Assembly: GCA_947044365.1 (NCBI GenBank)
Contig: OX345639.1
Span: 9,728,218-9,792,217, forward strand
Direction of reading: 5' to 3'
Length of the DNA: 64,000 nt
Origin: Petrosia ficiformis
Lineage: Eukaryota; Porifera; Demospongiae; Haplosclerida; Petrosiidae
Shown here: positions 1 to 13,618 of the stretch, piece by piece
How positions within the stretch are numbered: the first letter of the stretch is position 1
Layout of the letters: every line of letters starts with the position of its first letter
Program-made: the position numbers and the translations under genes
The notes under the pieces: generated by a model
What the model saw: only the letters and a program-made list of their open reading frames with translations
Told to the model about the DNA's origin: nothing
Databases searched by the model: none

Positions 1-210
1 GTGAGTGAAATTACCTGTCCATCTGTCTGTATATCTGTCAGTCTATCTGTCTGTCCATCTGTCTGTCCATCTGTCTATCTGTCTGTCTATCTGTCTGTCC
101 ATCTGTCTGTCCATCTGTCTATCTGTCTGTCCATCTGTCTGTCCATCTGTCTGTCCATCTGTCCATCTGTCTGTCCATCTGCCTGTCTACTTGGTAATTG
201 ATGAATAGTT
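1..210. repeat. CTGTCTAT/CTGTCCAT microsatellite
   Basis: Tandem CTGTCCATCTGTCTAT-type tetranucleotides, inside an intron or upstream part of RALGAPB. The 67-codon frames here are artefacts. Confidence 0.9.
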
Positions 211-463
211 GTTTAGTAATCTATCTATCTATTCATCTACCCACTTGTCATTACCTGTACCCAAAGCATGTGATAACAGGATGTTATGTATGACATCACA
301 AATTCTCATGCAATATACATCATGATTATAACATATTCCCAAAGTTCATGGTATAGTCTATATTTATGATAACAATGGTTCAGTATATACATAATTAAAC
401 TTTATCATATGATATAATACATTACTTCATATCAGCCTGGTAATTATAATTATCTCCACATAG

Positions 464-3400
464 AGGGGAAGCATCTCCAGAAATGCTACGTCGCTCATCA
501 ATTCAACTCCTTCAATCAATCACACCATTGCCACATCACTTCATACATTTAAAACTAACAGGTTTGATGTGTTACTTTCATTTGTGTCGCATAACATTAA
601 ATATTGGAATATTTATATATATATACATTGTGTAATTACTTCCTATTTCTTGGAAGGAAGTTAAGGAACTTACTTATAAGTAGTATTTCATTTTCATTTA
701 ACAATATCTTCCCTTTTCATGGAAAACATGTTTTCCAAAACAAGTCAGCATGGCTTATTATTCTCTAGCAGTTGGGACTAGCAAGCTACTGTCTTAGGTT
801 CAAGTCCTGTTGTATTTGCTTCTTACTTACATAAGGAGTTTTGTAATCTCTGATAAATAGAGATCAAAACTTTAAAACCCCTTTTAGTATGTTAATCAAG
901 ACATATAATATATACAACAACTATTAAAAATTAGCTAATAACAGATTAGTTAAAATTAAAGTAAGCCTGATATCAGAATAAGCTGGTAGACACAAATCAT
1001 TTCCACTGTAATATGATTACACCTGATACTATTTATGACAGATTTGTCATCTGTGATCCATTCAACTGTTCCTGTTGCTAATTCCTCTGATAAGACATTC
1101 TTTTCATTAAAGAACAGAATATTATATATTCTGTTTGCTGCCATTAAAACTGAAATGAATGCTATCAACATGAATATGTTGCTACATGGTATGAAATTAA
1201 CTTTTGTTCATTCAGCAATGCCATCCATCCCTCCCATCCATCCCTCCATCCCTCCATCCCTCCATCCCTTTCATCCCTCTCATCCCTCCCTCCATCCAAC
1301 CCCATCCCTCCATCCCTCAATCTCTCAATCTATTCATCACTCACTCACTCCACTCACTCACTCAACTTATCTTATGAAGTGTCTGCTCAGCAATATCATA
1401 CAATTTCCTGTAGTCTATCTTTCCTTTCTCTCAGCAAACTATAGACATAAATCTGCTTGCCTCATCATACATGTGTATCTTCTTCCTGCAACCTCACTTT
1501 AAGCACAATGTTATCCATCTCCTCTTCCTTCGTCATGCCTGCTCTTCCTTCTTCCTTCATCCTACATTACTCAATTCTTTCTCTTAGTATTAACAGCTTA
1601 TATTTACGACATAATTTCATATGAAGAATCTCTCTCAAAAATGATAAATGAAGAAGATACTAGATTCACGGACAATCATGGACGTCGTGTGATCATTGGA
1701 GAGACATACAAAGAAGGTAACAGTTGAAGATTATGCAATTTCAACTCTTCATATCTGACACAATTTCAGATATCTCTCTTTCATTGCTGTTTCAACAAGT
1801 AATAGTATCAGCGAATATTGCTCTCACCTCCTGGTCCAGTAATAATACTGTAACTCTAGCAGCTTTGGAACTTCTCTCAGGACTCGCCACATTACATTTT
1901 GATTCACAGAGTATGTAGTATTAGGTAGCACTGAAGTAGCTTCTGTTGTATATATATAATTTACTACAATGACTTATACTGAAGCAGCTTCAGTTGATAA
2001 TGATCTTATATACCATACTATCAGACAGTCTGGAGATGCTGAATGTATAGCACTATAAATTATTATTAGTATATGAATGCATTATTGTGCAGGAAAACAA
2101 ACAACCAGACATTGATTGATAGTATACAATGCTGTTTATCACAGGTCATGTGGATTGTAGAGATGCTGTTCAATGGGTGTGTGATTTTATTGAGACACAA
2201 GCACATCAGAAACCACATTTACAAACCAAAAATCTCCATACATCAATTGTGGCTGCTTTTAGAACACTTCTAATTTGGATAATGGAACACACACACTTGT
2301 TAGCACATGAGGTACATTTCCTTCCTCACCTTGTCATTTTGAGAGCGTCATTTTGAGAGCTAATATTTATATCTATTTAGAACTGTTTGTCATCTATTTT
2401 ACGAGTTATTGAATTTGGAATTACAGGCTCATTTTCAAAAGTAATATGTAGTCCATGTATACATGTATTATTATAATAAATATATATTATATTATACATT
2501 CACAGCTTGAAGATGGTAAAGTGGTATACAAAGGTTTGTGAAAGTTATAGTTATCACATTATAATTATTAATTATTAATATTTCTTTCTTATTATCTGTT
2601 TCTCCATGCATCAGAGGACAAAGAGTCACATCCTATTTCTGGGAGAGTGAAAGATATTGCAGAGTTCACTCTGTACTGTCTAATGGAGAGATTTGTAAGT
2701 TGATGACACATATGTCAATATTCTAATGTGGATTGTCCCAGCTGTTCAATTTGAATCTTAATCCTAAACTCTGAACTCTAGTACAAATCCCTTTAAATTT
2801 AATCACAGGTCAGGTTGTAGATTATCTATTGACCAGCTGACTGGCTACATCTATATGGCAAACTTTGTCTAGTAATATTGGCTTCAGCTAACAGCCCACC
2901 TACCTATAAACTAATTATAATATGTTAGCTAATTCTACTTTCATTGTGACTGCTATTTATTACCAGCTAACGATATATAATTCTCACAGGGGTCATTCCC
3001 ATCAGCTTGTGGTGCAGCCACTACTGGATCACTACTTACAGAAGAGGAATTAATTAAAAGACTTCCATCTTCCCAAAAGATATCACAAGTATGACTTCCT
3101 TGTAGTAGTATAGAATAGGTTATTTTTGACACAACAAAATGTACCCTTACATACAGTATAAAATTACCTATATACATACCTACACACAAACATACATATA
3201 TACATGTGTACAACATACATACATACATAAATATATACATATAATTATACATTAATACATGTATACATACATACATATATACATGTATACATACATACAT
3301 ATATACATGTATACATACATACAGTACATACATACATAGTTACATACATTATACATACATACATACATAAATACATACATACATACATACATACACACAT

Positions 3401-3674
3401 ACATACATACATACATACATACATACATACATACATACATACATACACACATACATACATACATACATACATACATACATACATACATAGTTACATACAT
3501 ACATAGTTACATACATACATACATACGTACATACATACATACATATATACTTACACACACACTCATACACAAACACACACAAATGCTGTTCACTCACTGT
3601 GACAGTATCCTCTACATTATCCTGTTAAATACCCTCAATCATTTGTTTACTTCCTGCACAAAGACGTACATACA

Positions 3675-3708
<34 letters not shown>

Positions 3709-6431
3709 ATACATACATACACACATACATACATACATACAGATATACATACATATTATACATTATTATTTTAATAATATACAATTATACTGAGTATGTA
3801 ATTAAATTGATTTAATGTATTAGTGTAGATATGATTTAGAGACTGTTTCAAATTCCTGAATTCTTTCAATATCTTGTAAATAAACATTGTCATCATACCA
3901 TATATGGTAAACAGGGGTATCAACAAAATCTTATGAAATTGTTATTATTATTATTATTATCATACACAAAATATGTTTTATATACCATATCTGTTCAAAT
4001 TAACCGCTAAAAGTAATTAATGCTTCCAGATATAGCAATTAATTAAATATCTACCACCATTTCATTAGGACATTATTGTTTATAAACATGATGTAACTTC
4101 CTGAGATATTGTGTAACTTTCCTATAAAAACATGTACACATATACACAAACAATATACGTACATGTACATATATACACATTATATATATACACATGTACA
4201 TACATACATTATATATATACACATGTACATACATACATTATATATATACACATGTACATACATACATTATATATATACACATGTATATACATACATTATA
4301 TATATACACATGTACATACATACATTATATATATACACATGTACATACATACATTATATATATACACATGTACATATATACATTATATATATACACATGT
4401 ACATACATACATTATATATAATATATACACAAGTACATACATACAATATATATATACACATGTACATACATACATACACATGTACATACATTATATATAT
4501 ACACATGTACATACATACATTATATATATACACATGTACATATATACATTATATATATACACATGTACATACATACATTATATATAATATATACACAAGT
4601 ACATACATACAATATATATATACACATGTACATACATACATTATATACATACACATGTACATACATTATATATATACACATGTACATACATACATTATAT
4701 ACATACACAAGTACATACATATATACACAGTCCATAAATTTGTTTTTGTTTATCTATACACTCATTAGCTTTCATAAATAATTTGTTTTTAAACGTCAAC
4801 AAACTACTTTTCATGTGTTGTAATATCCTGTGTTTTCAATAATCAACTAATCACACATACACTACAATATATACCAACATATATACATACACATATATAA
4901 TACATTATACTTCTACAATACATTATATACACATACAAACAAATCTTTTATACATATACTAACACATATATGCAACGTAATACGCACACACACATGCACA
5001 CAACTCACACACACACATACATACACACACACGTATCTACACACCCACCCACGTAATTATTATAATTATTATGATAATTCTGATTACAAATATTTCACAC
5101 ATATTATTATAATAACTAATGATTTCACAAGACAGTGTTTCCTGTAGTATAAGTTCAGCATTTTTTTCTCTATTCATATGACACAGGGAAATTACATAAT
5201 AATTACGTTAATTAAGCTAGTTCCTGAATATAGTAATTATTATATTATGATGATGAGTGATCTCACAATGGGAACTATTGTACATGTATCTCATGTTATG
5301 AACTATGTCTCACACATGTGTAACTATTATGTGTCACATGATCTGGAATAGTAACTATTGAATTCTCAAAGAAGATATAGTAATGGAATACATAATTAGA
5401 AAACAATTATATATAAATTATATATACAGTATATCAATATTTTCTTATAATTAGCCAAAATTCAAGTATTTTCTTGTCGACAATGCCATGATAATTGGTA
5501 TACTGGAGAAATCTTTCTCCGATGAAAAAGGTAAATATATTTTTTTAAATGTATAATTGTATAATTATAATAATACATATTATCAGAAGAAGGTAAGTAT
5601 ACTATTGTAGTGTGTTCCCCAGGATAAATATTAAGGGTGGAGGAGTGCATCAATGGTACATGATGTTTAGTCAACAATGTTCTATCACTGTTATATATAA
5701 AACAGTGTTTTTCAACATAAACTTTAAAATTAAATAGTGGGGAACACTGCTGTATAGATTATTATATATAATTATATATATATTAGTTGTTTGGTGGTGA
5801 TATAGGGTATTGTATAGTTCAAAGTCTAGACATAAAATCATTTTTTAAAATGAAAACACATCCACTGGATCTGTTAAATAATAAGTATGAGGGGTAATTC
5901 ATCTATATAAAGGTTACCCCTGATCTCAGATCACAGTACAACTAATTCACCATATTTAGTTTAGAAACTTTATGATCTAATCCCTGATTGAGTGGCTCCA
6001 CTGTGTCTGTGTCAACCACATATACAACATTAGTCTATACTATAATCATTACTACAAATACTACAGGTGATCTCAGTATAATGTATACACACAAGAGGGT
6101 TTACTATAGACACATAAAAGCTATAAATGGGAATACTTTGTCTATAAATCTTTATAATAACATGTGGTCATCTTAGCATTGTAAAAACATGTTTGTGACC
6201 TCATATATTATATATATATATATAGTGGATTTGGTCTAGGGAATATTTTAACTTTCTCACATACTCACATAGATAGCCTGCCGACAGTAACTGTTATAAT
6301 TCGTGGACCAGCTGGTAGGCAAGTATGGTCTTTGCAAATGAGACAGAATCCTCGAAGTGAAAATGTAAGAGAAGAGATGAAGATATGAAAAAAAGTGTTG
6401 TATGGAGGATTAGGAGAGTGAGAGAGTGAGG

Positions 6432-6487
<56 letters not shown>

Positions 6488-7082
6488 GGACAGAGATAAT
6501 AAAAGGGAATGAATAAGGGTTGAGTAAGTATAAAGAAGAGGCAGACATTTGAGCAAGGGCTGTCATTAGGAGAGATGAATAAACTGAGAAATGGGACAGG
6601 CATAAAGAAGAGACTGCACCATACAAAGGTTGATATTAGTATAAAAAGATTAGAAGAAACAATAAAAAATTTCTTTGATTACTCCCATAGATGGATAGTT
6701 TGTGTGTACTAAAGTATGTAGTATGAAAACTTTCTAATGTGTTTGTATATACAATATATACTATTTATATTGAACAGTATAGTGGGTTAGTGTCCATTCT
6801 TAGAATGTCACAATAAATCATACTATGATCATGCAATGGTCTGTGGAAGTTTTTATAGAGCCATTCCATTACATGATACATATATATATATATACATGTG
6901 ATGTAAAAATGATGTAATGGGTAATTCCGTATTAAGGGATTCTTATTTTTCGTAGCCCTCAAAATCTCATCTTCATAGTCAGCCTCGTCCTCCACCTGCA
7001 ACTGTTCCACCATGTTGTCCTGACCTTAAACGAGAACCATGGCCCCCAGAGGTCATGAATGCAAAATTAAAACTGTAGGTCA

Positions 7083-7122
<40 letters not shown>

Positions 7123-10100
7123 CACGTACACTCTAATTGAGTTTCTTAATTGAATGATTCACTGGTAGTATTACCCAATAATTGTGAGAGGGATGTTGAG
7201 ACTAGACTAAGCTGTCCTGTCAATTCTGTTGATGTTTAAAGGCTCATTCACATCCTACACATTTACTTATAGAAAATGAACACCAAATATAATCAATTTA
7301 CATCAGCTGTAGTATTTCACTAATCAGATTTGTGGAAAGGTATTTGTTTACTCTTTCCATACTACTGTAGATAATATGAATCAACATCATGATGTGTAAT
7401 GAGAGGTTAATGATAATCATGTGTTGTGAATATTGCACACCTAATCTGATTGGGTGTGATCACACTCCCTCTGGAGACATGATATTATATTAGGGACTGT
7501 TAAATAGACAAATGACTGATAGATATTGGATGCATAGATAGACAGATGGATAAAGTAATCACTATTATACACATGGATATTGAATGGAAATGTCCTTTGT
7601 ATATACATTATGATTTTTCATGGAATATATCATATTTATGGTGTACTAATTAGAAGTTAGTGTTTCAATTACAATATGATGTTACTAGATAACATTACAC
7701 TTGAACATAATATAATATTTCTTTGATGTTGTAGTCCCGAGAATATGAGCTGATATGTTTTTGCTTCTTGTTCTACCTCCTCCTCCTCCTCCTCCTCCTC
7801 CTCCATACATAGTGACGAATCAATCCCTCAGCTAGATCAACTCCTCGATGATTCATCCATTCCATTACATGAAGAATTATTACAGAAACAAGTAATCCTC
7901 TTCATACCATTCCTTCTGTATCTCCCTTTCCCATTCCTGTACCATTCCTCCATACCTCCCTTTCCCATTCCTGTGTCATTCCTCCATACCTCCCATTCCT
8001 GTACCATTCCTCCATACCTCCCCTTTCCCATTCTCATTCCATAATAGATTGAAATTGATACTAAAACTCAGGACCACAGACCCATTCTGCGTCCAATACC
8101 ATTAGAGCCACCAGAGTAGGTCTATTCAACTGAATAAACTATGAATATTTAATGAGTTCATTTTTAACAGAATCAAGCAAAATTTTGATACAGCTCGTTT
8201 GATATTAAGTCACTTAGGCTTACTTAATATTGAGGCATTGCAGGTAAACCCCTTTAATTTATTTTATTTAATAGAACAAATATTGAAAGTTATGTATAGA
8301 ACATGTACAATAAACACAGTGATTTGTTCTTTTGTTAATGGGTAAATTCCCACTATTTATATTGTAATTTGCAGTTATAAATTACTATACAAGATTACTG
8401 CATCATAAGGTTGCTCTGTACTACATCGTATCATATTGTAGGAATTTATGAAGCCTAACCTTTCTTGAAAGCAGTATCATAATGTTCTAGCTATGACTAC
8501 TTGTTTACTCTATAAACTCCCACTGAATACTAATGTATTCTCATAATCATATCTACATAACATTCCATTGTGAATCTACTACAGATGGGGTTACCCTTTT
8601 ACAATATGTGTGATAACAAAATATATATGTGTGGGCAGTGTGTATATTTGTACGTGTGTGCGTGTGTGACTACATGACTGTGTTTGTTAGTACATGTGAC
8701 TATGTGAATATATATTTGTGAGTACATGTGTGTGTGTGTGTGTGTGTTAGTACATGTGTGTATGTGACTATGTGACTATGTGTTTTTGATTGCATGTATG
8801 TGTGTGTGTAAAACATGATTGTGTAATTTAAGTGTATGTAACATATATGTATGAAGCTAACCACTCCTAAACCCATTTCAGTAGTATCAACACATGTTAC
8901 ATGTATATCCATATTTATAAGGATATTGTGAATATATGTAACAGTATTTGACTCTATTGTTTTTAAAAAGTATAAAAGTGGAGATTTCCCTGTGTTAGAG
9001 CACACTAGCAGCAGGAGTTGTTATCTTTATAAGGACAACACAACATATGTTGCTCAAGTAAATTCTATGTTTCGGTTATCTTCCCACAGTCTGGTTATAA
9101 TTATTGTAGTACTATATTATATCTCCTATTATGTACACACTACTTCTAAGTATTCATTGCTTGCTTAATTTAATTATTACTAACCCTATTACACTTAAAG
9201 GTATCTTTACTCAAAGGTGCTTTTTATTGGTGTTTGTATTACCAATAGCAACAGTTTTATTAACGAGAAATGTAGTTACTGTGTAGATTTAATCAAGTTT
9301 CTGTTGTTTATTAATTCTAACTGTCCTTTTGACATATATAGTAATATAAATGTTTCTTTTACTTTGATTTTAGTACATGTACTCCTAAAGGAAATGTTTA
9401 AGCTAACTTACAGGATATTAATACTTGGTCATTAGGTTAGCAGGATATTAATACCTGCATGGTTAATTAGTTAACTAATGCAATTTTCAGTTTTCAAGAA
9501 CTATTATTATAACAGTATATATACTATAGTACACAGATGATATGTCAGTACAGGAATGTAATATTTCACAACTCAAGGGATTTCAATGACATTGGATTGC
9601 ATGTTGTATACATAACACAATTTAATAATAGTTTGAGGATTTTTTAATACACCATCCCATCCATTCATTCATTCATCTCTCTCTTTTTGTCTCTCTTTGT
9701 GTCTCTCTCTGTCTTTCTCTCTCTAACTTCATCTTCTATATGATCAAGTTACAATCTGGTTCAACGCATTCATCACTAGTAATGCTTGATTCCTCAACTG
9801 TGAATTTCAGAAGCTCTTTAGCCGCTCTTGATCGCATGCCAACACGATATAGTGACTCTGTATTTGTGCTCTACTGCAGAAAGGGTCAAAATAAAATAGA
9901 AGAAATACTAGCCAACCAGGTATATCGTAAAGATGTGTTGTGTCATCAAAAGTGTTTGATGTGCCTACACCATTTATCAATAGTTGTTGCAAATTTTCTC
10001 TTGTTTGCACTTATCAACAAACAATTTCTATTCCCCTTTAGCAAAACTTACAAACCAAACCTCAGGAATTTTTGGAGTTTCTTCAAGGACTAGGTTGGGT

Positions 10101-11100
10101 GGTTGATCCAGTAAAACATCCAGGTTTCTCTGGACGATTAAGACCAGATTCAGAAGAAGGGTCACATAAAATTGGTCTAAATGCCCAGATACCTTACAGG
10201 CCCTTTCCATACTATGCTGATGCTATCAGTGAAGTTGCCTTCATTCAACCCGTACATCGTCCATCAACCAGTAACTCTACTTCTAGTGTAAGAAGTGTGG
10301 AATCATCAGACTCAGGACCGGAATCAGCACCACTGGGAGACACCATTCTTCCTCATACTACTTCAACAGTCTATCTTGCACCACAGACTGTACCTACTTG
10401 GTCTGCTCCCTTAGGCAGTGGAGTGCAACAGTCTTCTGTCCATGCTGTACTTAGCGAGGAAGAAAGACCAGGAAAGATAGGACTTCCAACAATAGAGTAC
10501 TCAGATACTCCCAAACGTCGTACAGCAATGTCCCAAGAATGTGCGGCCATGGTAGTATGGCTAGAATGCTTTGAAGATCATCTCAAATTCCCTGTTGAAT
10601 CTTTAAGTAAAATACTGTATAAGGGTTATGCTAAAGCCAGTAAGAACGTCCTCCCAATAATTTTTGTTCACAGACTATCATCAGGATTATATCAAATTGT
10701 TAATAAATCTACTAGGTAAAATACAAATATTTATGTTTCTCTCTTTTAAAATCTGTTTATTTATGTAGTTCTTCTCCATGTGGTCCTTTGATTAATGGTA
10801 TGGTGGTTAGTAAACGATGTTTGAGCACTTTAGTGAGACATACAGTTATGAATCTTTGTTTTAGTTATCGTCTGGAAAATGAAGGGTAAATATAATTATA
10901 TATAAATTATATATATATATATAATTATATATATATATATATATATATATCGTTTTTAATTAAACACTTTATTATCTTTTTTTAGTTATTTTCCTCCGCA
11001 CGTGAAAAGAAAACGTAAAATTGAAGAGCTGAGTAGCCAGTTCTCAAAACACATGCCTGTTCCAGAGTTTTATTCTAAACTAGTTCTAAACATGATATAG
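464..11100 (+). CDS. RALGAPB: Ral GTPase-activating protein subunit beta (5' partial, multi-exon)
   Basis: This is the non-catalytic beta subunit of the RalGAP complex, which binds the alpha subunit and switches off RalA/RalB in the cytosol. About 17 exons in consistent phase can be read: 464-561, 1588-1716, 1806-1910, 2145-2311, short exons near 2505-2533 and 2614-2693, 2991-3090, 5455-5531, 6271-6345, 6957-7075, 7811-7890, 8049-8115, 8171-8242, about 9747-9918, 10042-10717, 10769-10889 and 10986-11100. Family blocks as I remember them are clear: HVDCRDAVQWVCD, KYFLVDNAMIIGILE, TVTVIIRGPAGRQVW, FDTARLILSHLGLL, RYSDSVFVLYCRKGQ, FLEFLQGLGWVVDPVKHPG and the C-terminal YFPPHVKRKRKIEEL. The N-terminal part lies left of the window. 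The first exon (464-561) is the least certain and is supported mainly by splice phase. The 3090-5455 intron is almost entirely repeats. The stop at 11098-11100 is followed by AATAAA at 11183. Confidence 0.9.
1205..1370. repeat. CATCCCTC-rich simple repeat
   Basis: CCATCCCTCCAT and ACTCACTC simple sequence in the RALGAPB intron 562-1587. The rest of that intron shows nothing recognisable. Confidence 0.85.
3150..3760. repeat. (TACA)n/(CATA)n microsatellite
   Basis: Long ACATACATACAT arrays (3150-3560 and 3661-3755) in the RALGAPB intron after exon 2991-3090. Confidence 0.95.
4170..4730. repeat. 29-bp AT-rich minisatellite
   Basis: About 18-20 units with the landmark CACATGTACATA spaced 29 bp (e.g. 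about 4191, 4220, 4249), with variants. They alternate TATATATATA with CACATGTACA. The 219-codon plus-strand frame is an artefact. Confidence 0.9.
5611..5749. mobile_element. hAT-like MITE, copy 1 (RALGAPB intron)
   Basis: About 140 bp bounded by GTGTTCCCCA (5612-5621) and TGGGGAACAC (5738-5747), a perfect 10-bp terminal inverted repeat of the CAGTGTTCCCC kind seen in hAT elements. The interior matches copy 2 near 14107-14286. No convincing 8-bp duplication is left. Confidence 0.65.
6430..6484. repeat. (GA)n microsatellite
   Basis: About 55 bp of GA dinucleotides in a RALGAPB intron. Nothing else was seen in 6346-6956. Confidence 0.9.
7085..7120. repeat. (CA)n microsatellite
   Basis: About 36 bp of CA repeats just after the RALGAPB exon ending at 7075. 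Confidence 0.9.
7900..8040. repeat. CATTCCTGTACCATTCCTCC minisatellite
   Basis: Several imperfect units of CCCATTCCTGTACCATTCC between RALGAPB exons 7811-7890 and 8049-8115. A (CTC)n run precedes at 7779-7805. The longer intron 8243-9746 contains GT-rich sequence near 8640-8810 and otherwise nothing recognised. Confidence 0.75.
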
Positions 11101-11182
11101 ATAAATAATTATGACTATAATAATGTTATTAATTATTACTAGTGACCTTACTATGAATTTGAATTAGGGGAATACCTCTCTG

Positions 11183-11188
11183 AATAAA
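11183..11188 (+). terminator. AATAAA polyadenylation signal of RALGAPB
   Basis: AATAAA lies 83 bp after the RALGAPB stop codon and about 40 bp before an acceptor-like site (ending at 11230) that precedes the IkappaB gene. Its use is inferred from position only. Confidence 0.5.
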
Positions 11189-11268
11189 ATTCCCTTTTAT
11201 ATATGAGCTATAAAGTAGTGTGATTTGCAGCGAGTATAATATTTTAATTGTTAGTACGAAAGAAAGAT

Positions 11269-13076
11269 ATGTCTTTTGATGCTTATGGACGTTCAGTTAT
11301 CTCTCGTGGAGGGAGTTCACCAACTGCTCTTCGTAATGAAGAAATGGTGCGAGTAGGTAATCTTCCTTATTCTACTAGTCGTATTACTGATACGACGATG
11401 AAGAACAACCCAGCATACTACGGAGAAACAGGACGACATAGTCAAGTTACTCGCTCAAGAATAAGCAGTTCAGGAGGTCCTCGTCGTCCTGTAAAAAAGT
11501 ACAACACATCGATGAATTTAGATGCTTCAAAATCTATCAATCGTACTGGTGGTAGTAACAGTTTGTTGGCAGGTCATCGATATGTAATACCTGACTCTGC
11601 TGTAGTTCGCCCAGTATACCCTGTGACCAATGTTGAACAAGACCACAGAGTATCTTCTGGGCGATATGATTCAGGATTAGGTTTGAATGAACCTTTAAAA
11701 ATAAGGAAAAACAAGAAACCTGTTAAACATATTCCTGGAGTAGTTTCAAGGTGCTGTGGTAGTGATGATGATGATGATTTGGAAACAGATCATGTTAGTG
11801 GTACTGTAAAAACTACATCACCCTCAATACAATCATTATCAACACCTTTAACTAAAGGATATTTGAACAGTTATTCTACTAGCATTCCCACTATGGAGAG
11901 ACAAGACTCTGCATTTGAACAAATGGACATTCAATCTCCAACTTTACCCGTAGGAGGGACTAGCTTTGATCCTGCTCAATATCAAAAACATTTAGATGAT
12001 ATCCAGAGAAGAGCAACTGAATGGTCTAGACTACAAGAAGGATTAGCAATGCTATTACCAAACACAGATGGAGACACGTGAGTACAAATAGAAATAATTT
12101 GTCTTATTACATTGACTATTATTTTACTATAGTGGATTTCATCAAGCTGTTATTCATAATAAACCAAATATCGTGTCTAGACTATTGGATCTTGTTTTGA
12201 AGTATCCTCATCTTCGTTCTTCAATTGATGATCAAAATTCCATATATCAGGTAATTCACCTTAACTATAATATACATGTATTAACACTTTGTGTGCCAAA
12301 AATATGTGGGTGTTGGCAATAGTAAACATATTTATAGCTTTATGAATATTATCACCTTTTTTCAACTATAGACTACACTTCATCTGGCTGTGCATGTTCA
12401 ACAAATAGAAGTAATTAGAATGCTATTAAGATCCAAAGCTTCTCTTCATTTACAAGATCATAAAGGCAATACTCCTTTACATATTGCCTGTCGTCATAGA
12501 AGTACTAAATGTTTAGATGAACTATTATCAGGTGTACATCGTTCAACACTTTTTCAAATCGCAAAAATCCCAAATTATGAAGGACAAACATGTGCTCATG
12601 TTGCAGCTCATGTTGGAAACACAGAAACACTTTTGAAACTCAGAGGAGCTGGAATTGATATCAATATTAAGGTATTAACTTAATTAATCCAACCCATAGT
12701 TTTTATATGGCTACCCAGGTACATACCCTGGTTTATTGTCTATTGTATTGTATTGTCTGGCTTTAATGTGTTTTATATCTTTTGACTACAGGAATACAGA
12801 TCTGGTAAAACACCTTTACACATTGCAGTTGAGAATGGTTCTTTTCAACTCACTCAATTGTTAATTCAATCTTGTAATGCTGACTATAATGTACCAACTT
12901 ACTCCGGATGTACTCCGTTACATATAGCATCAGGACGTGGACATTTAGAGATAGTGGCATATCTCATATCTTTAGGAGCTGATCCTTATGCTCTCACCGA
13001 CGAAGGTGACACACCATATGATCTAGTCGTGAAGGATGAATTGAAACGGTTCTTAGAGAGTGTTATCAACATGTAA
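11269..13076 (+). CDS. IkappaB-type ankyrin-repeat protein (NF-kB inhibitor family)
   Basis: Four exons (11269-12077, 12133-12250, 12372-12671, 12792-13076) give about 503 residues. The first ~270 residues are Ser/Thr-rich and look disordered. About six ankyrin repeats follow: DTGFHQAVIHNKPNIV, TTLHLAVHVQQIEVIRMLL, GNTPLHIACRHRS, GQTCAHVAAHVGNTETLL, GKTPLHIAVENGSFQLTQLL and GCTPLHIASGRGHLEIVAYL. The first repeat follows NTDGDT, like the start of the ankyrin domain in IkappaB proteins. The N-terminus holds YDSGLGL, resembling the IKK/beta-TrCP degron DSGxxS but with Leu for the second Ser. IkappaB proteins hold Rel/NF-kB dimers in the cytosol; a nuclear Bcl-3-like role is the alternative. The start is the first in-frame ATG after a splice-acceptor-like site at 11230. 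The gene begins only 169 bp after the RALGAPB stop. Confidence 0.85.
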
Positions 13077-13618
13077 ACCTACTATCACAGACTCTATCTA
13101 TCCCTATTTCTACACAAGACCATCTTACAATCATATCTTTTTGAGTTGAATATTTCTTGTATTATACCAACTTGTATTATTTTTTAGTATCACTTAATTT
13201 GTAATTCACTTTCAATTCTTCCCTTTCCAAAAGTTTTCATGTTATGATTCATACTTTTAGTGACTTGTCTATCATCAAACTATGAAAAAAGATTTATTTG
13301 TGAAAATAGTTTAGAGTGGTTTGTAAAATATTTATTGTCTCTTGGGAAACATTCAGAATTTCACAATATATAAACTATGATTAACCACAAAGCTTGCCAG
13401 CTGTGTCCCATACAAACTCATTTGTAGGGTATACTTACACTTTAAAGCACTTTCTATTTCCTGGTAAGTTTAAGTTAAATTAAATTTCCAAGCTGGTCTT
13501 GTTCTAATCGTTATGTTCAATGACCAAATGTATGGTGCACAGATAATCAAAATATATAACAATAAGTTGTACATAAATATTTTTAAAGTAAGTATATATA
13601 ATGGTGTGGTTCATGTTT
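13077..13618. other. convergent intergenic spacer, IkappaB / NAA40
   Basis: AT-rich DNA between two converging genes, presumably the two 3' UTRs. No open frame, repeat or conserved motif was recognised. Confidence 0.5.

Noticed and set aside
760..815. GGTTCAAGTCC with an upstream TAGCAGTTGG, resembling tRNA B and A boxes
   Set aside because: No cloverleaf with a paired acceptor stem could be drawn; possibly a decayed tRNA-derived SINE or chance.
3245..3597. Met-Tyr-Val-Cys repeat frames on the minus strand
   Set aside because: Translation of a TACA microsatellite.
4109..4781. Long plus-strand frames rich in Tyr, Ile, His and Thr
   Set aside because: Translation of the 29-bp AT-rich minisatellite inside a RALGAPB intron.
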